Below, piece after piece: positions 13,872 through 24,989 of a stretch of DNA of 64,000 nucleotides (position 1 is the stretch's first letter; each line of letters begins with the position of its first letter). The notes beneath the pieces were generated by a model, which made no database searches, was not told the DNA's origin, and worked only from the letters and a program-made list of their open reading frames with translations. The translations under genes were made by a program, and so were the position numbers. The DNA comes from Pratylenchus scribneri (taxonomy: Eukaryota > Nematoda > Chromadorea > Rhabditida > Pratylenchidae), in contig JAQSEB010000032.1 of assembly GCA_030063045.1 (NCBI GenBank), positions 3,782,001 through 3,846,000 of the forward strand. Reading direction: 5' to 3'.

Positions 13872-14846
13872 TATTGGATTATATCTTATTAGGGTGAAAA
13901 TGAAAATGATGAAAAATGAATGGACAATGGGTGGGGGTGATGGGGAAGAAGATGTGTGAAATATTTTGACAACAATTCTTTCCATATTTAAAGGATCAAA
14001 ATCCACAAACAAGTTGGCCATGTTCTTTTACTATGTGTATTATTATTTGGCCAATATATTTTGTTGTTTGAAAATGTTGACTGATTTTTAATTATTGACC
14101 ATCAAACAAAATGGCCAATGGAAGGAATATGGCAAAATAAATGGTGGATTTGTGAATGGAACAAAAATAAAAAATATGTCCAAATTCTGCTTGGTGGCCT
14201 TTTCAATATCCCATTCAGTCAGCCAATTCATTCATAAGGATTGCTTTCCTTTTTTCAGATTAAATAAACCTTATTTTTTGCATATCCCACCAGCAGTGCT
14301 TTTCCGCATTCATTCAATTGACTTTCAAGTTTCAACCCAATTTAAGTTGATGTTGACCCAACTGTTTAAAAACCAATTAATTTTAATCCATTCCAACAAT
14401 GACTCATCCCCCTTTCATAATTAATTAAAAAAATTTCCCAAAATGTCCATTAATATTTCCAATTTCATGGATTTCTCCATCCATCCTAATCATCAAATCG
14501 ATTCAACATTGCTGCAACTGATTGGATTTATTGAGGCTGGCTGATGACTGGCTATGGCTGGAAGAAGAATGATCGCGTTTCGCCTTTTCGACCGTCGCGC
14601 ACGCCCAATTCAACTGCCCCTTTCCACCCTTCAATTCCACGCAAATCCATCCCAAAATTCCACCACAATTTCCCCCCCCCCCCTTTTCCACAATTTCGGC
14701 AGCTGCACCAAAATTCGCCATTGCTTTTTCGAAGGGAATTGCCGCCGCCATCAGCCAGTATCCCTTCCGGCAATAAAGGGAACAAATAACCAAAAAGAAG
14801 GGAAAATCATTGGATTTGGATTGTGTGGAGGCGTTGAGCGGAAAAA
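13872..14846. other. Intergenic region between P450 and secreted protein gene
   Basis: Probably promoter sequence for the two divergent neighbours. Contains a run of ten C near 14675-14685. Overlapping frames on both strands at 14503-14892 look like by-products of a biased composition. No gene supported. Confidence 0.5.
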
Positions 14847-15952
14847 ATGTTGTCCGATTGGAGATGGACAAAAATCGACATTCATTTTGCATTTTTATTA
14901 TTCCTCATTTTTGCCATCATTCCCAATCAAATTGCCGGTGAAGATCGTGCCCAAGTGGACATTCGTGTTTCCGGGGCATGCAGTCCAAGTTTGGCTAATC
15001 ATTTTGGGATGGGTGAATTCCATTCATTTTCAGTTTATTTGTCAAGGAGGGGCATTGAATTGAGCAAATATCGGCCTTTAATTCGATTCAATCCGGACAA
15101 AATCCAATTAATCCCAAAAAATCCGGTCATCCCGGGATGCGTTAAAATCAAGGCTGAAGGCGTGGAAATTCTGAAGCCAATTCGAAATTTGCTTGCCGAA
15201 GTTGAAATGAGAATTGGGGGAACACCGGATCCGAACAATCCAACGCTGCCTTGCTCCAAAAAAATCGATGATAAAGTCAATCAATGTCCATGCGCAAAAA
15301 CGGAAGGATCATGGTCAGTTTTATTGATTTATTCATTTTATGGGATATGCCCTCCAAAAATATTCATTAATATTTTGACATTTTATTTTCAGTGTTTTTT
15401 GTGATTTTTGCCGCCAAATGCGAGCTCAACAAACAAAAGTTTCATTAATGGAATCGGCAAAATCATCGTCCGCCACAGCAGGTGGGGGCACATCAATGGA
15501 ATCATTGGAGGAACAATGCAAATGCGAAACAATGGTATAAATAAAATAAGAATTGAATATATTTAATTTGATTAAAAACATTTACTAAATAAATTAAATT
15601 CTAATTTTTCACAGCAACCTGGATTGTACGACATCGAGACGGAAATGTGCACCCCGGAATTGGACGATGCCAAACAATTTATTCCACCGGAATTGCAGAA
15701 TAACATTTTGGACAAAACACCGGTAAATATATTTTGTCCCTTTTCATATTATTCCAAATGTCATAGATTTCAATGTTCATTACGGTGTATTTGATGGATT
15801 TACAAACGCATCCAAATGAATCATATTTATCGGCATTTGGCCGAGCAATTTTGCAACGTCGAATGGCGCAAAGTACGGTTGCCTGTTTTTTGATGGGTTT
15901 GGATGTGACATTGGCCACAGGGCAACAACAAACAACAGCAACCGAGGAATAA
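14847..15952 (+). CDS. Unrecognised secreted Cys-containing protein, 300 aa
   Basis: I do not recognise the family. Exons 14847-15313, 15393-15534, 15615-15722 and 15767-15952 join in frame with GT-AG introns. A hydrophobic segment at about residues 13-30 (FAFLLFLIFAIIPNQIAGE) acts as a signal peptide. The mature part begins AQVDIRVSGACSPSLANHF and includes PGCVKIKAEGVEILKP. A cysteine cluster follows (CSKK...CPCAK...CVFCDFC), then an acidic stretch with CKCETM and TEMCTPELDD. The frame, splice signals and signal peptide support a real gene. The cysteine spacing suggests an extracellular disulfide-bonded fold (inference). Confidence 0.75.
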
Positions 15953-16034
15953 AATAAATACTTCAAATTTTGTTTTTTATTTTCCATTTTGAACAATCCA
16001 AATAAAATAAAAAATATGATTTGTAAATTTTTCA

Positions 16035-19000
16035 TCAAAATGGTTCCGGACTCTTTCGAATGTTGTTGTTTATATTTTCCTTTTCGCATCCCACAAAATG
16101 TGCATCGCCCGTATGCCCAAGTAGCCAAAATGTTTCCATCACGCCTTTTCCCTAAATTGGACCAAAATTAAATTGGCCAATTCCCCTCCCAACTTTTATG
16201 ATCACTTCGCCCCTTGGTTCAGTCACATATCCGCCTAAAATGTTCAGTAAATAATGATTTGCCGTGGTAGAAATGTGAATTCGGCCGGCTGAAATATTGA
16301 ATTAAGTCCAGAGAATTCTATTTTATGGACACCTCTTCCATTTGATTCCATTCGGCTGGCCGTATTCACAGTGTCTCCAAAAAGACAATATCTGGGCATA
16401 GTCAGCCCAACAACGCCAGCAACCGCGGGACCTAAAATAAAGGTACAGTTCTATTTTATAAAAAAAGCAAAATGTTTTATTTCCTAAAATGCAGAAATAA
16501 AGGACAAGATTTAATCATTTCCGGAAAGTTTTAATCTAACTTCTTTCCGGTTGTTTTCCGGAAAGTTTTAATCTAACTTCTTTCCGGTTGGTTTCCGGAA
16601 AGTTTTAATCTAACTTCTTTCCGGTTGGTTTCCGGAAAGTTTTAATCTAACTTCTTTCCGGTTGGTTTCCGGAAAGTTTTAATCTAACTTCTTTCCGGTT
16701 GGTTTCCGGAAAGTTTTAATCTAACTTCTTTCCGGTTGGTTTCCGGAAAGTTTTAATCTAACTTCTTTCCGGTTGGTTTCCGGAAAGTTTTAATCTAACT
16801 TCTTTCCGGTTGGATTCCGGAAAGTTTTAGTCTAACTTCTTTCCGGTTGGTTTCCGGAAAGTTTTAATCTAATTTCTTTCCGGTTGGTTTCCGGAAAGTT
16901 TTAATCTAACTTCTTTCCGGTTGGTTTCCGGAAAGTTTTAATCTAACTTCTTTCCGGTTGGTTTCCGGAAAGTTTTAATCTAACTTCTTTCCGGTTGGAT
17001 TCCGGAAAGTTTTAATCTAACTTCTTTCCGGTTGGTTTCCGGAAAGTTTTAATCTAACTTCTTTCCGGTTGGTTTCCAGAAAGATTTAATTAAAGACTAA
17101 CTTTTCCGGAGATTTAATTAAAAACTAAATCCTGTAATTAAAGACAAAAATTTAATTCACGATTTTTTTAATTCAAATAATTCAAGGTTTACATTTTTCT
17201 AGTAAATGCAACATTTTTTATTTTAGATAAAGCAATAATTTATAAAATTTTTAAGAAATTTAAATGTACAAAATTAAAAAAATTAAATTCTATTTTATGA
17301 GGGTACAATTACAGAAGGATATCAACACAAACAAACCAGAATGGAATCCAATGCGTAAATTGACGCGTTCCATTGGCAAATGATCAATTCGAAAATTGGA
17401 AACAGTGCGCAAAAATGCAAATGAAAGTTCGGCAATTTCTTTTGCATGATTGTCGCCATTTCGACGTGGAATGCCAGAAACGCACAAATAACCATCACCA
17501 ATCGTTTCTAAAGTATTTGCATAATTTGCCCCGAGGCAATATTCATTCCCATTTCATTACTTACCCACTTTGTAGACATCATGGCTAATAATTGTAAATT
17601 TTAATTAATTTTAGAATTAATTTGTTCCCTTGTCACCCACCTATCAATTATTCCATCAAATGCCGTATAAAGACCATTCAACAAATTGACCACCTGTGAA
17701 TATTTATGAATCGATCAAATTGTTAAATAAATTAATTTGACTTGAAGCGGTGAACATTTGCTGGCCAATGTGGTGAATGAGACAACATCGGAGAAGAAAA
17801 TTGTGGCAGCATTGAATTGTTCCGGCTCAACCGATTCCCCCAATTTCAATTTTTCTGCCACTTGTCTTGGCAACATTCGATAGAGGAGAATATCACTTCA
17901 ATTAATCCATTGTAAATTCGTCAAATATTCCACCCACCTTTTGCGCTTTTCCTCCACCAATTCTTTGGTTCTTTCCTCCACCTCCTGCTCCAATGAACTC
18001 GCATATTGTTCCAACATTCCAAACACATAATCCATCAAATTTTGGTTCCCATCTCGGACCATTTGCTTCAACGATGTCCTCACCATGTCCATTTTTGGCC
18101 TCTCCGATGGCTTCTCTGTCCAACAATCTCGAATCAAATGTAACTGGAATAAATGGTATTTTGCCATTCCTCTCCCTTCTACTATATTTGGATTGATCTC
18201 CTCACGAGGATGCAATTGTGGCCGATGTGGTATTGCTGTATTCGTCCTTCTCAAACGATATAAGATTTCTGCATTCAAATTCAATTAATTCATAATTATT
18301 CCCCATTCCCATTATCAAAACTGACCATCCACTTCATCCTCCCTTTCCACTCCATTCCATACGGTTTCCCTGTTCACCAATTCCGTGCAAATTATCCCAA
18401 AACTGTACACATCCCCTTCCTTTGTCCCCGCACGATTATTGTCCCGAAGCAATTCCGGGGCAGTCCAAAGTAATTCTAAACAAAAATTACAAAAATAGGT
18501 TTGAGGATGGAAATAAACTTTTCTTGGCAAATGTTTGACTCTCTCTGATCATATTCAGCCCAAAATCGCTTATTTTGACCTGCCATCGATCATTGATCAA
18601 ACAATTTTCGGAGGTTAACATTCCATGGGCGGAGAAAGAGGATTGGTGGATTGCGATGAGTCCATTTGTGATATCCCGCATTAAAGCGGACATCACGAAT
18701 GAATCGGCCACATATTGTTCTTTGGCAATCAAATCCTAACATAAATGAACAATTCCATCATAAAATGTTTGTATGCATTTCCACCTTTAAACTGCCTCTT
18801 TGACAATGTTTCCAAATAGCATAGAGAATTGGGGCATCTGTGCAAATTCCATAGAATTTATTCAAATTATCATTGTCCAATTGACGAAGCTGAAAATAGC
18901 CATAAATTTCGGCCGTATTCGATGGACTTGCCCTTCTCAATGAGACAAGATCATCCGACATTATTCGAACACGCTCATGATATTTTACGCCAAAAACAAT

Positions 19001-22000
19001 TTCACGATTATAAACAAAATGGGAATATGCTTCCGTTTCCAGCACTTTACTGTCCATACTTGTCAATTTTGTGCTTCCTTTTCAAATTCACACAAATTCA
19101 TTCCAAATAAAATCCACCATTAAATTTACCTCCTCCACCCGAAAGGCTGGATTGTAGGCTTTTCATACTTTTGCTGGACTCCAAATTTTTCAATTCATCT
19201 GCACTTTTCATTTCCTTCAAATTGCGCAATTCCATAAATGGAATTAGGCATTCCCGTGTTAGCCGTGCTTTCTCTCGCATTTTCTCCCTGATGAATTCCA
19301 AAAAATTGAATTGAAAAATTGACCCACCGAATGGCATAACCAATGCCGGAAAATGTAGCAACCAACAAAAGACAAATCAGTCCAGCCCCAATTAGAACAT
19401 AAGTTGTCACATTTTGTGGACATTCTGTTCCTGTGTAGCCACAAATTGGTTTATACGATGGCCGTTGGCCGCCTCGATTCGCCCACAGGAATGCTTCATT
19501 CGTGTATTTAATTTGTGCCGTCTTTTATGAGAATTTTTAATGGAATTTATTGTAAATTGTGGCTGACCACAACAAGATTAATGATTGAAATGGACATAAT
19601 GACAAAAGGTTGATCCGATGGATCCATCATTGTGGCGAAAAATGTGGGCTGCCTATTTCCGTTTTGATCCAATATTACATTCCCGGTTTCGCCTTAAATC
19701 GTCAATTTTAAATGAAATTATTTCCCTTTTCTACCAGTGAATTGCCCTTGAGACATTGAATTTACGATGGTTCCATTTCGGGCCAATTCCTTGTTTAAAT
19801 ATCCATATTTTTCCATTGTTTGATTCAATGCCCTCAAATATGCATATGTGGTGTCATGCAAGGAGCGGGAATATGTTGAAGGCTTTAATTAATATTTAAT
19901 CATTAAAATTGATGATAATTCAAACATTCTGTTCATCCGGCATTCCCATACAACTTCCATTGCAATAAAATGGGGGATTGCCAAATTCGGCACGCATTTT
20001 TGACATAAAATTGTCAATTCGGGCAAAGGAGGTGTTTTCCAAATCGACCTTCATTTTTAATTAATTATTAATTCTGATTTTCATTGCGGAAAATTCTAAC
20101 GGAAGCAATTTTATTTTCATTCCGGATAGAATTCTGATTTTCATTCCGGAAAGAATTCTGATTTTCATTCCGGAAAGAATTCTGATTTTCATTCCGGAAG
20201 CAATTTTATTTTCATTCCGGATAGAATTCTGATTTTCATTCCGGAAAGAATTCTGATTTTCATTCCGGAAAGAATTCTGATTTTCATTCCGGAAACAATT
20301 CTGATTTTCATTCCGGATAGAATTCTGATTTTCATTCCGGAAAGAATTCTGATTTTCATTCCGGAAAGAATTCTGATTTTCATTCCGGATAGAATTCTGA
20401 TTTTCATTCCGGATAGAATTCTGATTTTCATTCCGGATAGAATTCTGATTTTCATTCCGGATAGAATTCTGATTTTCATTCCGGATAGAATTCTGATTTT
20501 CATTCCGGATAGAATTCTGATTTTCATTCCGGAAAGAATTCTGATTTTCATTCCGGAAAGAGTTCTGATTTTCATTCCGGAAAGAGTTCTGATTTTCATT
20601 CCGGAAAGAGTTCTGATTTTCATTCCGGATAGAATTCTGATTTTCATTCCGGAAAGAGTTTTGAATTTCATTCCGGAAAGTGTTCTGATTTTCATTCCGG
20701 AAAGTGTTCTGATTTTCATTCCGGAAAGAGTTCTGATTTTCATTCCGGAAAGAGTTCTGATTTTCATTCCGGATAGAATTCTGATTTTCATTCCGGAAAG
20801 AGTTTTGAATTTCATTCCGGAAAGTGTTCTGATTTTCATTCCGGAAAGTGTTCTGATTTTCATTCCGGAAAGAATTCTGATTTTCATTCCGGAAAGAGTT
20901 CTGATTTTCATTCCGGAAAGAATTCTAATTTTTTATCCATTTCCATTCACCCACAATAATTGTTCTCCTCGCCGCCCTTTTCGCATCTTCATCCCTTCCA
21001 TCATTGGTCGCATTTTGATCAACCCAAAAATTATCGTATTTTGTGCCATTTGTACTCGCAACTGTCGCAGATACAAAAATGGAATTTTATTATTCAAAAA
21101 TTGGGGGAGGGAATTCGCCTTGTTGAAGCATTCCTTGACTGCGCAATGCTCCAATGATGAACACAAATTCATTGCTATCGGCCAAGCCCAAATCGGTTAT
21201 GGTTAAAAGGAAATTGCGACGATCATCCTCTTGGTCAAAACAGCCAACAACAACTTAATTTAATAATGCCCAATGTCTATTTTTTTTAATTGACCCACTT
21301 CTGGCCCTTGTTTTCAATTGATTCAGTGTATCCCGCATTGAATTCAAACTTGAATCCATTTTCTTCTTGAATACAATTGTCAAATTCGGATTAGAATTGA
21401 CCACACTTTCAAAATCTCCAGGCATATATTGGCAAACCCTAATTTGAACATAAATTCCCTAATAAAATGAATATTTTTTGCCTTCTGGTATCATCCGGAA
21501 TGTAAACAATGGCAACTTCGTACCAATTAAATTGCATCAAAATTGATTGAATGGCCAATGAGACCATATAAGTATTCACATTTACATTGGCCACGGTGGG
21601 ATAAATGGTGGAATTTGTGAGGTCCGAAGAAACGGTGGCACCCCAAAGAAAAGCAGGAAAATTGTAAAAAGTGGCACCGTAACCGGCCACCAATGCAGCT
21701 GACAATGAATGAAATAATTTGGACATTTAATAAAAATGCCAAATTACAAGTGACGCAAGGTGGTCCAATAATGGCATCCACATTCTGCTCCAGAAAAAGT
21801 TGATTGGTGTAGCCGGTGGTCAAAGCTTGATCACAATCGCAAAAAAGCCAGGAAAAACTATGTGAAAATGAATACTTCAGATTGGGGGAAGGAGGTGAGG
21901 GATTTGCGTACGTCAAATTCACATTATCCACCAAATGTTCGGATTTGGCCCGATTTATGGCCAAAGTGATGGCTGGCGCATTTTGACCAAACCCAAACAA

Positions 22001-22229
22001 TGTTCGCAGTGCTGGAGAATATTTTTTGTGAATTAATTTAATTTTGTTTATTACATTTTGTTGAATTGCCAAAAAGAAGGCCAATTTTGAGTTGCAATTG
22101 AGGAAGGGGGCCAATTGCCAAAGGGGAAATTGTTGAGGACGAATTTTGGGCCAAAGGAGAGTGAAAATAGAGGAATAAAAGGTAAAAGGTGAAGAAAAGT
22201 AAGAATTTAATTTTGGACTTGGATAACAT
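16035..22229 (-). CDS. Receptor-type guanylyl cyclase
   Basis: Single-pass receptor making cGMP, typical of nematode sensory neurons. Starting at 22229 there is a signal peptide ([19 protein letters not shown]), then an ANF-receptor-like ectodomain ([35 protein letters not shown]). A membrane helix follows ([20 protein letters not shown]), then a kinase-homology domain with [13 protein letters not shown] in place of HRD but DFG retained, so a pseudokinase. A linker ([17 protein letters not shown]) leads to the cyclase domain. There FFSDVVSFT and [12 protein letters not shown] give both metal aspartates, KVE and RYCLFGD give the guanine-specifying Glu and Cys, and NTASRMES is intact. The end is [12 protein letters not shown] plus a short tail. 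Two introns hold TTCCGGAA minisatellites. Exons between about 19.5 and 21.4 kb are only partly resolved. Confidence 0.93.
16517..17083. repeat. Minisatellite in cyclase intron (37 bp unit, TTCCGGAAAG core)
   Basis: About 15 near-perfect 37 bp units, each reading TTTCCGGAAAGTTTTAATCT then AACTTCTTTCCGGTTGG. It lies inside the intron splitting the cyclase domain between GFHSG and PAVAGVVG, and makes that intron about 0.9 kb where most neighbours are about 50 nt. Confidence 0.97.
20085..20930. repeat. Minisatellite in cyclase intron (24 bp unit, TTCCGGAAAG core)
   Basis: About 35 units of 24 bp reading GATTTTCATTCCGGAAAGAA then TTCT. Variants GGATAG, AGTG and TTTGAATTTC are arranged in blocks, including a repeated higher-order pattern near 20,640-20,880. 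It sits in an ectodomain intron. The long open frames across it on both strands (up to 240 codons) are artefacts of a 24 bp period without stops. Confidence 0.97.
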
Positions 22230-22909
22230 TTTTCATAGATATTCAGAAAGTGAGATTTTTAGACTAAATTTTGAGGCAAAAAAAGACTTTGTATAAATAA
22301 GAATGAAGCCAAAAAAATGCTAAGATTTCGCCATTTTTAAAGTACACCAAAGGAGGAATGCCGCCGAAACCTCTCAAATTGTAAAATATTTTAAATTTTT
22401 AATCCCTTTTTAAGGCCATTCAAAGGTGTGAATTCATCATTCGGCATTTTGGGCCATTCAATTCAGTCAGAATTAATCCTTTCCCTTTCCAATTCGGTAT
22501 ACGGTAATCCATACGCCCCTCTATTTTTGAATTGGCCGTTAGATTCAATAGTGAAAGGTTTCTTTGAACAATTTCAATTTATTCAAATAAATTTATTCAA
22601 AAATTTTTTGATAAAATAAATTTATAAAAACAAATGGAATGTTTTTGGCAGAATTATTTTTCCTTCAATTTATATTTGAGTTTCTTTTCTCATTACCAAT
22701 AATTCTCGAGGAAGTTTAGTAATATGCATTTTGTGTTGACCTGTTATTTTAAAATAAATAGATTTTTGAAGAATTAAATAAATAAATAAATAAATTATTT
22801 TAAATTCGTTCGATTATTAAATATTCAAATAAATAAATTTATTCACAAAAGCATTGTTTTATCTTTATGAGAATAATAAATGAATGAATGAGGTAAAATA
22901 TATAAGGAA
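22230..22909. other. Intergenic region upstream of the cyclase
   Basis: AT-rich sequence between two minus-strand genes; it should contain the cyclase promoter and the 3' end of the PCH-2 gene. No coding frame or RNA gene supported. Confidence 0.5.
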
Positions 22910-24532
22910 TTAATGTAATATTGAAAGATTGGACATAATTTTATCCAATGAAGGACCATTTTGAATTGCTGGCTTCTTGGTTTTTTGGTCAAGGCATTCC
23001 AAATATTTGGCCAATTCCACCGTCGGTGAATGCAAATTATCCAATCCATCATCGCATTCCGAAAATATTTCCAAAGGCAAATTTCGTAGGGTTCGGCCAC
23101 TCATTCGTCCACCAATGCTAAAAAATTAATAATTAATTATTTAAATGAATTTGATTTGGATTACTTTTTTGCAATTTGCCGACATTTATTTTGCATAATT
23201 TCCCCATCCATCGATCCTCTCAATAATCCAGTATTGATTAATTCTCGAATTGATTCCATCAAAATTGTGAAAATGGCCTCTTCGCCCGGGTGGCCAATGT
23301 GCCGAATCAAACCAACTCGATCGATGAATGCCGTGTCCAATGCTTTTTCAATGTTTGATGTGCAAAGAATGAACACATTTTTGAATCTAAATTAAATTAA
23401 ATAAATAAATTTAATTATTTATTTTTGTACCTTTTTGTTTTGTCTAATTGAGTGAGAACGGCATTCACCGCCCGGACCGAATCGGTTGGATCATTCCCCG
23501 AAATTGATGCCTCTCTGCCCATTGTTAAACTTTCAATCTTAAATATTTAATTAAATTAATTATTTTTAATAATAAAATTACTTCATCAATGAGCACAAAA
23601 ATAAGCCAATCCTCGCGTTCGGCCAATTCTTGAATTCGAGTGAATAATTTTTGAATGAGTTTTCCGCTCTGAAAATTACCCGAAATTAGTTTTAAATGTG
23701 GAAATAACCAAAACCAACTTCGCTGAACCATTTTGAGAAAAGACTGTGGCTGTTCACTTCAACAAAATGCACTTTTTTGTATTTGGTAAATGGCATTCGA
23801 ATTGCAATCTTCTGAGCCACCGCCTTGCAAAGTGTGGTTTTCCCCGTTCCAGGTGGTCCTTTAAAATGTTTTTCGATTATTTTAAACATTCCAAAAGAAT
23901 AAACCTTTCAATAGAATGAGTCGATTTTGGGTAATAATTGCCGGATTCACATTGGCATTCACCATTTTCATTGTTGTTTTTATGAATTTGAGCATCTATT
24001 TTGTGAAAGGAATTAGTAATTATAAATGAATCGCATAGGATAGCTAACCTCCTCTTTTGGACATTTATTATCATAAACCAAACTTTGCCATAAATCTTCG
24101 AATTCAATTGTTGGCAATTCCCATTGATATGAGCCAATTGCGGCATCATCCCCTCCTCCTCCATCATTTCCGGTGTTGATTTCCTCTGCCATTGGCCCAT
24201 AATTTGTTGTTGTGTACAAAAAATAATTTGCCAATTCCCAATCCTCAGGTTTGCATTGAATTGGCTAAATTAAATATATTTATTAGTGCGCAATAAATTT
24301 AAGTATATTTTCTTACTTTTTCCTTTTGTTCTCCGGTAAAGTAGCAAATTATTCGGTCGACTTTTTCACAAAGATATTCTCTGAGAGGTGGTTGCCAATA
24401 ATCCTTTCCATTTGTAATATTATATTCATCTATTTCGGACATAGCCTTCTTAATTTCCGCAATCAGTTCTTCTTTATTATTTGCTGGTTTTTTGAGCCGT
24501 ACTTCCACATTAATTTTATTATTTTTATTCAT
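22910..24532 (-). CDS. pch-2: PCH-2/TRIP13 AAA+ ATPase
   Basis: AAA+ remodelling ATPase that converts HORMA proteins (Mad2, meiotic HORMADs) and acts in the spindle and meiotic checkpoints. From the start at 24532 the N-terminal adaptor part is acidic. Next come Walker A ([17 protein letters not shown]), the highly diagnostic [14 protein letters not shown], and Walker B ([10 protein letters not shown]). Then [39 protein letters not shown] and [14 protein letters not shown] in the C-terminal lid. These blocks match TRIP13 in order. All nucleotide-binding motifs are intact, so it is probably active. Several short introns interrupt it. The product ends MSNLSILH. Confidence 0.92.
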
Positions 24533-24989
24533 TTTAGGTATTCTGGAATGTGAATATTAAAAAAAGTTTAGAATATCATTATAACAATAAGTTTTCATCT
24601 TCAAAATTAGGCTTTTAGCGTTTAGGTTTAATTCTCCAAATTTTTAATACACATGGCCTGCGGCGTTAAAAAATAAATTTAAATAATAATTTTCCGCCAT
24701 TCAGCATAACAGAGACAGAGTATACGAAACGAAATGAAAAAATAAAAGAAAGAATCGAGTCTTGATTCTGAGTTTAGCATTTATAATTTTTTAAAACTGG
24801 GTTTAACTGTTTTCCAACACGTTAAATCTAAAATCATCATTAGCTTGTTGGTTTAATCTCTCGAAATAGTCGAAAACCAATTTGAAACACGCTAGCACCA
24901 TTGAAAAAATCAAAATTGAAATGAAATTATTTTTTATCATTTTGTAATTTTGTATATATAATATAATAATGTCTTTCGTTCAAAACAAA
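24533..24989. other. Short intergenic region
   Basis: AT-rich sequence containing the presumptive pch-2 promoter and the protease 3' flank. No gene seen. Confidence 0.5.

Noticed and set aside
20189..20911. A 240-codon open frame with a repeated [12 protein letters not shown] peptide
   Set aside because: It lies entirely in a 24 bp tandem repeat inside a cyclase intron; a 24 bp period lacking stops yields open frames on both strands.
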